Assembly (NCBI GenBank): GCA_037043235.1
Contig: JAWRVZ010000004.1
Location: forward strand, 4,245,501 to 4,309,500
Length of the DNA: 64,000 nt
Direction of reading: 5' to 3'
Source of the DNA: Rhodeus uyekii
Lineage: Eukaryota; Chordata; Actinopteri; Cypriniformes; Acheilognathidae
This document shows, in pieces, positions 25,934-37,070 of this stretch (positions are counted from its first letter, which is position 1; each line of letters starts with the position of its first letter). The notes beneath the pieces are model-generated. The model did no database searches and was not told the DNA's origin. It saw only the letters and a list, made by a program, of their open reading frames with translations. The position numbers and the translations under genes were made by a program.

Positions 25934-25946
25934 TGAGTTCCCTTGA

Positions 25947-28386
25947 AAAACTACACCCTCAGTGGCGATTAACTCATTTTAAGACCTGAACTATGGCTTT
26001 CTTCTCTGTCCTGTTCATGTGGTCAGCATTTGCTAAAAGCCACTGTATTACCTTGCTGATGTTCATTTTTAATGGAACGTGTTGACATCTCTCTCTCTCT
26101 CTTCTGCACAGGCTTTATTGCACAAGGAAAAATGATTAATAAACACATTTTTGAAAAATAGTAAAAAGTGTAAGAATGCAGAGAAAAAACTATTAATTCT
26201 GGCTTCCTATCAGCTCTCTGCTCACATAACAATAAAAATAAATGGCCGCGAATTAAGAAGTTATTTCACAATTTTCTTGTTCTCCATCTTCTTTTTTCCG
26301 CTCAATCTCCCTCTCTCTTTGGCTCATTGCTTTAGATCTCTCAAATGCCAGGATCCACTCAAAGCTAATTTAATTCTGGCTTCCTATATCAGCTCTCTGC
26401 TCACATACAGTGGGATTTTTTTGCATTAGGGCAGACAACAAATATATGTCCCAGAATGGAGTCAATGATGCAGGCAACCTTTGGCAAGAAAACCCCTTAC
26501 CTGGGGTGAAAAAGAGCTAAATGATGATCTGTATGTGGTTACAGTAAAAAGATTCAGCTGAAACAGCTTACACTCAAGCAATTTTACAACAAGAGTAAAG
26601 AAAAATGCTTTTCTTTTAATATTCCTATGAAAAAAAAATTTTGGTGGGCCTATATGTAATTAATTAGGCTTGCATTGAATATCAGAGAAGAAAAATGGGG
26701 GGAAAACAATATAATACAAAAAGAATTTCAGAGACTAATTAGAGGTGGCATAATATGCAGCCAACAAAAGGTTTTGATTGTGCTGCTGTAAGGAGAAAAT
26801 TGCAGGTAATTTTACAGATTTCCTTTATCACATGTATACAGTTCTGCACTGTTCAGTGTATCAAAGCACTTGGTCAACTGTATTAATCTTTTATAAGGGT
26901 GATACACCATGATTGAGTAATGGGTAAAGAGTGATAAATTGCATTGTTTTATAATTGAATAAATAACAGTTCATCTAAACCCTTTAGATCGTCCTGTGGT
27001 ATACAAATACTTGTGTATATCCTGGCTTATGTCTCCCTAAATAAGAAAGGAGTTAGTGTTTCCCGATGGATGGCAGGTCTGAAGCTCTGACAACAGTGAG
27101 TTTTCACTACGCCTGAAGTGCTGCTGCTCTTCACTGCATATTTAATGACTCTTTTTCTGGCTTTTTCTTCTCTCCTGTTCCTGTCTAGTGTAGGTACAAG
27201 AGGGAGAAGAAAGAAAAAGACAGATTACATGCTGTTAAATAATGGGAAAACAATGCATGTCTCACTGTAATTAAACTGCGATCTAAACATGTTGTTCGTG
27301 CATGTCCAATTTCAGACACGTTTCTTGTTCCAATGTTCCCATTAGCTTCAAGTCTTTATTGCAATCAAATAAAACTGGTTTATTGGCAAATTAGGTATCT
27401 GTGATAACTGCATTGAAATGTAAACACAACATTTAATAGTCAACCTTTGAAGTCATACAGCGAGTACAGAATGACAGCTAACAGTTCATCAGAAATGCCC
27501 AAGCTGGCTTATTAAAAACCAGGAAGTAATCATGCATATGATCAATTAACTGGCAAAACATTTGACCGTCTTTTCCCCAACCACTGTATTAGAAACACTC
27601 AAACAGCAAAAAGTATAGTGTTATAAATGTACATACATTTAAAAGTAAATTAATGTAAAAAACTTTGCAGGGCTGATGACCTTTAAAAAGCATCATCACA
27701 AGTTCTGTGAAAAGGCTCTATTGTCAATAGTGTAGCGATGCATTAAGCACCACTCACACAGAAGTCACTTTCAAACCTAGTAATTTTCTACCGATCAACC
27801 CACCAAATTGACTTTAACAATTAAACATGAGCGAAATCTGTATGTGAAACTATTCGCCCTCATGATCATGCAGATTCCTATTGAAATGACTGGATTTAGC
27901 TCACAAAAACCATTGAAACATTCTTCAAAATATCTTCTTTTCCGTGAACTATGCTCTCTGGTTGAAAATCATAGATCAATCAGATCAATGGAGTGATCTA
28001 ATCCTTCATTCTTCATCTTTTGCTCTAATAATGGAGATTGAGAGAGGTGAGTGCTAAGATGAGACTCACCTTAGAATGGGAAAACTTAACAGTGCAGATG
28101 TAGCCTTTGGTGTCAATGCTGTTCTGCCTTGTGTTGTACCAGATCAAGGACCAGTACATTAAAGAACTCTATATTTAGAAATAATGTGCTTTTAAACCCG
28201 TCTTTGTTCTAGGAAGGGGAACAGAGAGGTAAAATGCATATGCCTGGGAGGATGCATGTAAAAATGAAGTCTTTGATGAACCATACGAAAGATGACTTCG
28301 ACGTGATGGGTTATTGATGAGTTTTTCCACTTAGAGTAGGTCTTCTGATCAATAAGACCTGAGGATCTATATATATATATATAGGA

Positions 28387-28452
<66 letters not shown>

Positions 28453-29697
28453 TGTATATGCATACACATGAGTTGAAGGAAACTGAAAGGTGCCTTTATC
28501 ATACTTGTACACGAGTCCTTTTTCATCAGTTTTTCTTATGAACATGGAAAGAAAACAGTGACGGGAGAGAAAGACAGAGACGTGGAGTGTTTTAATATTT
28601 TAGAGAGTTTTTGACCTAGTATGACTGCACTTAAAATCAGCCTTTGCCATTGACCTCACTGATATTCACACATCTACTCATTTTCCCATGGCTCTGCTTT
28701 GTATTTTCACTATCTAGATCTGAACAGACACACATGTACACACCCACACCCACACATTGTTTAATAATGTCACACGGTCAAGAAAAAATTTGGGCTTTTT
28801 TAGATGTCCTGTACTGCATGACATTAGAGGGTTATATGAGACATTAAAGGCAGATTTCTTCCTCAAATTGATGTATTTCCTATTAAAAATGAAGATGTGG
28901 GCAGGGCACATAGAAGAAAAATAGCCAATAGGTTTACTTTCATCATAATTTTCTACTTGATAGTTGAGTAATGTTTGGGAAGGGGACATTGTCATTTTAG
29001 ATAGCACTTTATCGGACAAAAAGCTGTATATGCCCGTAAGTGCAAGATGATATCAATATTTTTCTGCTTTCCTGGAAGAGTGAAAACTGACTTGTTTCAG
29101 AGACTGAACTGAAACATCTTTCACAATCTATTTGTCAATCCATATCCATATGTTCACTGTTTAAAATCTGTCATCTGGGAGTATGGGGGGGACGGGACCT
29201 CAATGTATATGCAAATGATGATTGTTCAATGGATTGATTGCCAGAACAGCGCATCTCTCACCACACTCCCATCCCCTCTCTGTTGTTTAGTTTCAGATCA
29301 GTCTAATTGCTGTACACAGAGCGAGGAAACAATGTTTATAAGAAGATGTTTGTGTCTAGCATGTCTGAATCTTGTACACAAATGTATTTACATTTCGGAA
29401 ACTTGTTTTAATGGCAGGAACAGGAAATGTGGCTTTTGTATCTGTCATGATCACAGTCTGTGTTTCCCTGGTTTTGTGTGAACCTTGTTTTGCACCATGT
29501 TTTGTATTCCTTTTTACTTTTTCTTGTTGATTAGTGTATAACATAATGGATCCAGCTCTCCCTTTTTAATTTACCCAGCATTACAATATCAGATACCTAA
29601 TTAAAATAAAATACTTCATACATAATGAATGATACTAAAAATATAAAAATATAAGATCTTATCTCGACCATCACCCAATGGTTTCATTGTCTCTTCT
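25947..29697. other. Intergenic DNA between DIRS copies
   Basis: AT-rich sequence without a supportable exon. It contains a 36-bp direct repeat (about 26191-26229 and 26370-26408), TA microsatellites at 28,366-28,450 and a C16 run at 29,698-29,713. Confidence 0.4.
28366..28450. repeat. (TA)n microsatellite, interrupted
   Basis: About 9 TA units, a short AGGAAACA interruption near 28383-28390, then about 30 further uninterrupted units. Confidence 0.97.
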
Positions 29698-29713
29698 CCC
29701 CCCCCCCCCCCCC
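29698..29713. repeat. Poly-C run (16)
   Basis: Homopolymer at the left edge of the DIRS fragment. Its length is error-prone in sequencing. Confidence 0.9.
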
Positions 29714-30560
29714 ATACACTCGGGTAAAGACCTGATGTCATTAGCACCACAGACCCCACTGAAGGGAAGAGGTTTACGCCTCATTTTCTGTGCTCGTTCC
29801 CCTCAGTGCCCTCAGGGGCGCCCACTAACATGGTACGAGCTGTGATATTGCTGGCCTTCTGTCCTCCCCCGTTCCGGGACCCAGACTAGGTGGCCACTGG
29901 ACAATTACATCCACAAAGCACAGTGGCATAGGTCAGATCAGTTAATTGTCTGTTTTGGTCCCTCTAAGAAAGGGGCTCCAGTGTCTAAACAACAAATTTA
30001 CCACATTAAATTTGGTGGATAGTCGAGGCTATTTCACTTGCTTACAAGTCAGCTGGGCTGCCCTCACTTTTGGCAATCCGCACCCATTCAACTAGGAGTA
30101 TGGCCGCATCTAATGCCCTTATATCAGGACGTTTGTGATGCAGCAGGCTGGTCCTCTCCGCACACATTCGTCAGGTTTTACAACCTGGATCTAGATTCCA
30201 TTCCTGGGGCCCAGGTGTTATCATTTGAGGGCGATTATATCTGACATGCACTTGTCACAATGGCAGCGTTGGTATAGCTTTCCATAGCTCGTTGAAGCAA
30301 CGCGAGTTTCCTTGAAAGGGAACGTTTCGGTACCCTGAACAAGGAACAAGATATCGCGTCCCTTCGCCATACCTCCTTCCTGCCTGCCAACAGCAACTAC
30401 TTCAGAAGCTTTTTGCTGCCGGCTGTTTGGCATGGCATGCATTTATAGATTCCTGGTTCGTGACGTCACCCGCTCTGATGTCCTCTCACGCGATTAATGC
30501 AAAGGCGTTCCCATCCTATTCAGGGAACTAAGGTTACATATGTAACCGAGACGTTCCATT
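29714..30560 (+). mobile_element. 5'-truncated, decayed 3' end of a second DIRS family
   Basis: Translation in shifting plus-strand frames gives DQLIVCFG and GAPVSK near 29935-29990, a THSTRSMA box near 30082-30104 and DVCDAAGWSSPHTFVRFYNL at about 30127-30186. These are the last motifs of a DIRS recombinase, here broken by frameshifts and a stop. The downstream part to 30,560 has terminal-repeat character: GGGAACTAAGGTTACATATG, then GTAACCGAGACGTTCC. It resembles but is not the same as the intact element's end. It is inverted relative to the intact copy. Confidence 0.8.
30038..30244 (+). pseudogene. DIRS recombinase C-terminal remnant
   Basis: The last part of this open frame, QDVCDAAGWSSPHTFVRFYN onward, is homologous to the intact recombinase at 21,085-21,250 (minus). 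The HSTR box lies just upstream in another frame. A frameshift has therefore separated the HxxR and Tyr motifs, and the protein is dead. Confidence 0.8.
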
Positions 30561-31589
30561 TTAAAAGAGAAATTGTTATTTGATTGAATATGTGAGTGAT
30601 TACCTTAAAATCATACAACATAATTATAAAATATTATTTATGTATGTAAAGTCATTTTTCAACATCCACTTGCCACAAAAAATTTTTCCTCTTCAGTTTG
30701 ATTTGACATGATATTTCTGAATATTCAGCATTCTGTAATGTATAGAGAGCAAGAGAAGAGAAAAGGTCTGGTAAAAATTCCTAAAAATACAGCAATTATG
30801 GAAATTTCACTGGTAAGGTATTCAAGTCAAAGTAGGCTGAAGGGAAAAAGTAAAATAAAGTGGACAAGAAAATGGCAGGGTCAAGGTCAATTCAAATCAT
30901 TAAATTAATAACCCATTTTGTCTTTTTCCACAGAAGGAGATATGAAGAGAATGAAATGAACTGCTTTTACCTCAAATCACTGACATACTGTCTAATTGAA
31001 ATATCTAATATGAAAACATGTAACACGTGCACACATGCACACAGAACAATTACACACAATACCCTTTTTGACCCCATATTATTTATTACTGTACATACAG
31101 ACAGGGTGTGTTTTTCAAAATGTTTAATGCATTAGATAAGTCGAAATAATGGCATAGCACAAGATAACCTTAGGAATATCAAATAAATGCTGAACACAGC
31201 ATTTATTTAAAAAAAATCAAAACATCTCCAGAAATTTTGTTTTTATTTTTCAGCCTCCAAGCCAAAAATACTGTAAGCCAATATTAGCTTTGCTGTAAAA
31301 CTTCCTCCGACCTACAGAGAAATGGAACATTGAACATACATTGAAGCAGAAGTAAAGCAGGGCAGAGAGAAACTTAATCAATTATTGATGGTTAAGATGC
31401 AGAGCGAGTGCTGCTGCAGATGAAGCAAGGATGTGTGTGTGTGTTGGGGGGGAATCTGGAGAACCATTTGTCCCAACATCCACCGGAAAAGGCTCGAACC
31501 GGAAGTACTCATTTGTTCTGAGATTAATTTTAAAAACAATCGAGGTGAAACTGAAATATTTGTCTTCTCACATCAGCTTAAAATAAATA
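30561..31589. other. Intergenic, nothing assigned
   Basis: AT-rich DNA with short chance frames and no repeat that I can name. Confidence 0.35.
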
Positions 31590-31820
31590 TAAAGATGTTT
31601 TATTAACAAAGTTCAGGAAGAGCACCTTCAGATAATCAACCTAATTAACACAAGAGGAACCTTTCAGTAATCAACTTAATTAAAAAGATAACAGATTTAC
31701 CTCTGTTCCTTGACTGTTTTCCAGCATCCCTTCACTACACCATTTCCTCCCTTTCAACCTAAGATGGGGGGAGCCCTCTGGGTTCTGGCTAAAATCCAAG
31801 TGTGAACTTGTGAATTAATA
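31590..31820 (-). repeat. Eroded copy of the LTR-like module
   Basis: GATGTTTTATTAACAAAGTT followed by CAGGAAGAGCACCTTCAGAT corresponds to the 9048-9090 module (plus-strand reading). Further on, CATCCCTTCACTACACC and GGGGGGAGCCCTCTGGGTTC through GTGTGAACTTGTGAA match 9203-9376. It is diverged and internally deleted, so it is an old solo copy. Confidence 0.65.
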
Positions 31821-31894
31821 GATGGACAGTATTCGGTCAATGGTTGCTTGTTTGGTAGGAAAAATAAAGTGAGTTGTTGTGTGTAGGGGAGATC

Positions 31895-32535
31895 GGGGCA
31901 ATTGTAACACTCATTTCCTCCAATCTGAAACAATCTAGAGTGATGACACTTAATCTGCAAATGCTCAGTAGGATTTTCTTTCTGCCTGTGGAAAAGAAAC
32001 ATTATCATTTTATATCAGCTGAAGTTTTCAACAAAAATGTATGAAAGTTACTTTTGGATGTTTTTCTGTCTAAAGGTTAGATGACTGTGAATTTAAACTT
32101 TAAACACGCATTTTATCTCTAGGCTATTGATTAAAAATGCAACATGAGCAATACTAAAACACAATATGTGTGGCTAGCTAGCATACAAGATTTAATCATG
32201 GCTGCAACATCGGGGGCAATTGTAACATAATGACCCAATGTAAGCACCTTGTTTGTCTGTGTTGACAGGAAGAGGAAGAGGAAGATGAAGAATTCTACTT
32301 TGTATGCATTCTGCATAACTGGAGAGCTATTCAAAATCAAATTATTGTGAAATTATTAGTTTTACACAGTGATAGTGATATAATGTGTTGGTTTTAAATC
32401 TTTTTGAAAATACAATGAATATTATCTCCACGTGATCAAATTTTATTTTTCTGTTAATATGTAATATCTATGTGTAATCATTTTATTTTACTATTTATTT
32501 CTACAATGATTTATTTGAGGGAGGCAATTGTAACA
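31895..32535. repeat. Three copies of a GGCAATTGTAACA motif
   Basis: GGGGCAATTGTAACA occurs at 31895-31909 and 32213-32227, and GGCAATTGTAACA at 32523-32535, all on the plus strand about 310 bp apart. Sequence between them is AT-rich. It may be an ageing repeat family; I cannot name it. Confidence 0.5.
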
Positions 32536-32565
32536 ATTTGGCTCCTTGCATGTAATGTAATATTT

Positions 32566-32905
32566 GTCACAGACTCAACCACACCCTCAGAACCAGACTC
32601 CTACGCTCCGCCCACTCATTCACAATCCCCAAAATACTGATCACCCGCACCTGCAACCACTCCATGCACTCCCTACTTAAACAGTTACCCAGACTCTACC
32701 CTTTAGCAACAACCTTTTTTTTTTCCTGTTCTAAAGATTGTTATTGTTCCAAGTTCTCCAGTTTCACAGATTCTCATCAACTCGCTCATCAAAGTTAAGA
32801 CTGTTTATTTTTGTTCACTCTCTGATTCTCCTCCATTCTAGTCAAGTTACTAGATGTCTGTCTTCATTGTAAATAAACTGTTTAAAAGTATTGATGTCTG
32901 TGATC
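32566..32905 (+). mobile_element. Possible solo LTR-like sequence
   Basis: The block starts TGTCACAGACTCAACC, is C-rich and G-poor, and ends in a GTAAATAAACTG region with an AATAAA signal at about 32872. This composition and order resemble fish LTR retrotransposon R/U5 regions. No clear TG...CA ends or target duplication were confirmed. Confidence 0.35.
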
Positions 32906-34465
32906 TCATCTGTATCCATGAGAATATTATAGTCTTGCCATTATTAGTGAAAATATTTCAATTACTTTTATTAATTAGTGCACATATTTGTTTCTTATAT
33001 CAAAATATGACTAGTGTATTTCAAGAAATCTGTGAGTTGTGAAGATGATATAATCCCCCCCCCCCCTACTTTAGGTATAATTGCTTTTTTAAAAGCAAGA
33101 TTCGTTAGGTTCATCGACACTTTCAAAGAGTCAGATTTATTCTGAAACAAACCAAGCACTTAGCTATATTTAGCAAATGTGTGAACACGCAGACGTGTTT
33201 TTGGAGAGCACCACTGTTACTGAACATCTGGTGTGATAGTCTGAACCATTGGGACTTTGTATTTATAGTCTTAACTGCTAAATCTCCGGCAAGACTCCTA
33301 GAACAATGTTATAGTTGAAAGGGTATTTTTGTTTTACCAATTGTTATGTTAGGTTATATTCTCTCCCTTTTTTCTCTCTTCTCTGATTATTATGCAGTGC
33401 AGTACAATAGCTTTACTTTTGATTTCATAGTGATCAAAATGCATTAGAAATATCCATCAGAAAAAATGCACATAAACCTTGGGATGTATGGCTATAAGAC
33501 TGCACATAGTCAGGGACTAATTTGTGCCACAGGACTGTGTGTGAAGATGAAATTTATCACGGTCATGAAACAGAGAGAATGCAAGCCAATAATGTTAAAA
33601 TATTACATGCTGTCACAAAATAACTGAAAAATGTATTTGTTTTTGAAGGCAACTGATCCTAAATCTTTTACCATTAATGTTATTCAACATGTCATATAAT
33701 ATGTCATATAGTACAGGCCTTGCATAAGGGAGGGGCTCGTTATAATTCTGACCTTCCTTTTATCAGCTGCCACTGTAATTTATCTGATTTTCTTTCTTTG
33801 TGTCTGCTGTTTATTGATTTTGTCTCTGGCTACAATTGGAAACACCTTATGTTGTGGTTTTGTTAGGGCTAAGCACTCCGTGACTTGCTGCTCCTTCAGA
33901 AATGCCCCCAAAACAACCTTAAGACATGTTACTTTAAGTAAGAAGAAAACTACAAACAAAACCCTCTACCACCCATGTGGCCATGAGTCAAACACTTAAC
34001 CCCTGGTTGCTCTAGGGACTGTTGCCATAGTAAGGGAAGTCACTTTGGATAGAAAAGCTTCTGTTAAATGGCAAGAGGCTTGTGAAGGTTATCTGTCTTT
34101 CTGTAGATTACAACCAAAGTTTTCCATGTTTAGCCAACTGTGCACAAACTGCTGGAGGATATCATAGCTACTAAATATTCAAGAGCTGCTTATATTAATT
34201 TCTTCCTTTTTATATTTTTAATTTTTGAAAGAACACCGTAAATCCTTCAGGAGCTTTTTCTGCCTGACCTTTAAAATCACTTTCATTGGTTGTAACCTAA
34301 TATTCAGGTCGATATAATTATATTTTGTTAATAAAAATAGTTAGCAAGGAGCACATTTAGATAAAACCAAAGTCACAACATATATTTCAAACCTTGTTCT
34401 CTGTGTGATTTGGATTTTATGGTGGGGATACTCTGTTATAGTCTAATAATTTAATATATTAATAA
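32906..34465. other. Intergenic, no gene
   Basis: AT-rich. Contains a C12 run near 33055-33066 and a SINE-tail fragment at about 34030-34076 (AAGTCACTTTGGATAGAAAA, GCTTCTGTTAAATG). No exon is seen. Confidence 0.4.
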
Positions 34466-35985
34466 AATGATTGTCCATGAAAAGTGATTAGTGGTGGGAA
34501 AAGGAGAAAAGAGGAACATAGGAAAACATGTGACTAAACATACTGGGAGAAAACAAAACTGTGGTGAAAAAATGCCCTCCTCAAGCTATAAAATGAGGGG
34601 AGGCTGGTGAAGGACAGGATAAAAGGAAACGATGTAAACCAGAGAAGCCAAGGTGGTGATGATGGTGGGAGGAGCCAGAGAGGATCCAGAAGTATAGGTA
34701 GCCAGGTGGTGATCCAGAGCCCAGCCAGGATGACAGCAATGGGAGGATCCATGGTGGAGACTTAACTGATGACACCCGAGGGACGACAGATGGAGATGTA
34801 GTCAATGGAAGTGGATCCCAGGGGTCAAACGAAGAACAGATGGGACCAGCTGACACCGATGGCCCTTGAGACCGAGGTGGAGACCCAGCGACGAGCGTCC
34901 AAGGTGGAGCAAGAGTACCTGTGGACTGAGGTGGAGCTGTTGCAACTGAGGACCAAAGTAGAGTTGGAAGTAAAATGGAGCTGAAGGAGTGGAGAGACAG
35001 AGAACAGTGGACAGCTTGAAAGTCTGTGGTGCAGACAAGGTGACAACTCACCAAGATGGAGCCCAATGGACGAGGGAGCCCAGTGAAGCGATGGGGATGA
35101 TGAACTCTGGTGTAGCCAAGGAAGGAAGGAGAAAAGGAAGAGACGACTGGATCAGTAGCCAAAGCAACGGGACCTTTTTGAATAGGTGGAGCTGGAGACC
35201 GTAGGACCTGCGGCTTAATTTACATAGCAGAGAAGATGAGAGAACCAGCAAAGATGGGGCTGAAGGACTGGCTGAATGAGAATGAGGAGGCAGGATGGGA
35301 TCAGGGACCACAGTATAGTCTCTGTAGAGGTGGTGGTACTGGTTTTATGCTGGGCAAGTCCAGCAGTGATGATGAAGGCACAGAAGATACAGGGCTGGGT
35401 AAGATGAGAAGTACAACCTTTGTTTCCCATTCGAATAACCATTCCTAAGTGTCTGGTTCCACTAAAACCTCCTCTGGTATGGATGTTGCCGGCTCACACA
35501 CCTGGACTCGTTTTGGGGCTCGCCGGCTCCAGGGTGATGGCTCAGTCGACAAACTGGCAAAATTGCAATGAATAATCCACTATTGACAGTTCTTCATGGG
35601 CAAGAGCAGTAAAACTAGCTGCACAATCTATATTCTTTTGAGGTCACAGGTATTCCCACCAAGGATGATTAAGTTCAAATAAAGATATTTATTGAGTTAA
35701 AAAATTAACACAATTTTGTTCAATTTCTACAAGATTTTGTTATGTTCAATTTTGTTCAATTTCTACAAGATTAAACATAAGTGTGAACAATACACAACCA
35801 ATACCAGACAATGGGTGTGAGAAATAGAGGAACCCAAATGCACAATGACAATTAACTAAATACACACACAGGTGTGATCGTTAAATGACTGTCCATGATA
35901 AGTGTTAAGTGGAGGGAAAAGGAGAACAAAGGAATACAGGAAAACAGGTGACTAAACAGGTAACTGAGAGAAACAAAAACAAAAC
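34466..35985. repeat. 1.4-kb segment bracketed by direct repeats
   Basis: The block with GACTGTCCATGATAAGTG and GGAAAAGGAGAACAAAGGAA at 35884-35982 repeats, with changes, the block at 34466-34560. The purine-rich DNA between them (GGTGGAGAC and GATGGAG runs) is open for 193 codons on the minus strand but reads as low-complexity Ser/Pro-rich protein. Direct flanks suggest a degraded mobile element of unknown class. Confidence 0.5.
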
Positions 35986-36005
35986 TTATATATATATACA
36001 TAAAC

Positions 36006-36034
36006 AGAAAGAGAGAGAGAGAGAGAGAGAGAGG
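36006..36034. repeat. (GA)n microsatellite
   Basis: About 13 GA units followed by GGGG, roughly 700 bp upstream of the cadps start. Confidence 0.95.
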
Positions 36035-36368
36035 GGGTATGTAATAGTTAATTAAAAAATGTTAAATTAAATATGTGAGACTATATTGTGTGCTGGTTTA
36101 CGTACATGCTACATTATTATGGTTTACGGATAGTCTAGTAATCAAATAAATAGCTCAAATATTTGATTATGACTTCTGGAATTTTTAACCATGTTTTGTA
36201 TACTAGAAAGAGTTCAATGAAGTATGCATACATGTAATATGAAATATGTTATGTGGTGATGCGGTGAGGTCATATGGCAAGTCGATGCTTTGCGAGTGAT
36301 ATACAGAGGTCAAACGAAATAACAGAACATTCTCGGTGTCAACCACCCTCACCATTTTTGCGACCGAA

Positions 36369-36503
36369 ATGACCCGCTCTCTCATCCAGCACCGCGGACA
36401 GCGCCTGCGTCTTACGCGAGACTCAGCAGGAAGTGGCCATCATTCGCTCTTTTCATTGCGCGCGCCCCTCCCATCCCCTTTCCTCTCGAGTCCCTCGCAA
36501 TGA
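36369..36503 (+). other. Upstream ORF, 44 codons, in cadps 5' region
   Basis: Opens at ATG 36369 and ends at a TGA (36501-36503) that overlaps the ATG of the next small ORF in CAATGA. It is included only as a possible translational control element. Whether it is transcribed depends on the unknown start site. Confidence 0.3.
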
Positions 36504-36547
36504 CTGGCGAACGGAGGCACAGCAGCATCTTTGCTCTGGTCGAGTGA
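36500..36547 (+). other. Upstream ORF, 15 codons, in cadps 5' UTR
   Basis: ATG at 36500-36502, stop TGA at 36545-36547, about 185 nt before the main start. The context is GCAATGA, without a strong Kozak match. Confidence 0.4.
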
Positions 36548-36625
36548 AGAGATTGCAGTGCCTGCTTCCGCACCCGAAGTGTTTCAGGATACTAAAAATT
36601 CACCAACAATCGACCAGCCCTCTGA

Positions 36626-36652
36626 ATGCCGAACACTACGCCAACAAACTGA
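36626..36652 (+). other. Upstream ORF, 8 codons, in cadps 5' UTR
   Basis: ATG CCG AAC to a TGA at 36650-36652, 79 nt before the main ATG. It is close enough to be in the 5' UTR for any plausible start site in the CpG-rich region. Confidence 0.45.
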
Positions 36653-36731
36653 GACCTTTCCACGCCGTAAACATCCCATCGTGCGTTAAATTCGTTTGTA
36701 AGGTTAGGCGAGAGCTGCCCGAGAGCCAAAA

Positions 36732-37070
36732 ATGTTGGATCCATCCTCCAGCGAAGAGGAATCGGACGGGATAGTGGAGGAGGAAAGCCGAGAGGTGATG
36801 GCTCCCCAGTCCGGATCCGCTCGCATTTCCCCCAGCAGGACCAGCGAGAGCTCCGATAGGCTTCAACCCACCAGCCGAGGCTCCAGCGCGCGACCATCCA
36901 GCCCGAGCCCGTCGGCCGTCAGCGAGCCCGAAAAGGAGGACGTGGAGAAACTGCAGAGGGAAGAAGATGAACGAAAGAAGAAGCTGCAACTCTATGTCTT
37001 TGTGATGCGATGCATCGCCTATCCTTTCAACGCTAAGCAACCCACCGACATGGCAAGGCGACAGCTGAAG
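36732..37070 (+). CDS. cadps: cadps coding exon 1 (339 nt)
   Basis: 113 codons from the ATG to the GTAAGC donor, ending DMARRQLK. The frame is CpG-rich like the promoter. The Gly-rich expansion I recall between the acidic N-terminus and the SSPSPS motif in mammalian CADPS is absent here; a short Ser/Arg stretch occupies its place. Confidence 0.95.

Larger units (their letters stand above)
20688..25946 (-). mobile_element. Full-length DIRS-type tyrosine-recombinase retrotransposon
   Basis: The parts, in minus-strand order, are an inverted terminal repeat, gag-like ORF, RT/RNase H/methyltransferase-like ORF, tyrosine-recombinase frame, internal complementary region and inverted terminal repeat. 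This is the defining architecture of DIRS1-like elements. They replicate through a circular DNA and integrate with a tyrosine recombinase instead of an integrase, so no target duplication is expected and none is seen. The 147-bp ITRs are identical and the ORFs are long and uninterrupted, which points to a recent insertion. Ends are set from the complementarity with the internal region; the right end may be off by a few bases. Confidence 0.93.
36280..36731 (+). promoter_or_regulatory. cadps: cadps CpG-rich promoter and 5' UTR
   Basis: CpG density rises sharply here (GCGCGCGCCCC-type runs, about 36458-36470) and persists through coding exon 1, unlike the AT-rich flanks. There is no TATA box, which fits a CpG-island neuronal promoter. 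The transcription start is not visible. Small upstream ORFs lie at 36369-36503, 36500-36547 and 36626-36652. The main ATG has A at -3 (CAAAAATGT). Confidence 0.65.

Noticed and set aside
20590..25990. Similar CTCAGTGG(A/C)GATTA words on both flanks of the DIRS element as a target duplication
   Set aside because: They are not at the element ends and DIRS integration does not duplicate its target. Probably coincidence.
34581..35162. 193-codon minus-strand open frame
   Set aside because: Low-complexity Ser/Pro/Leu composition over a purine-rich repeat. Other frames are open too, and there are no splice or promoter signals.
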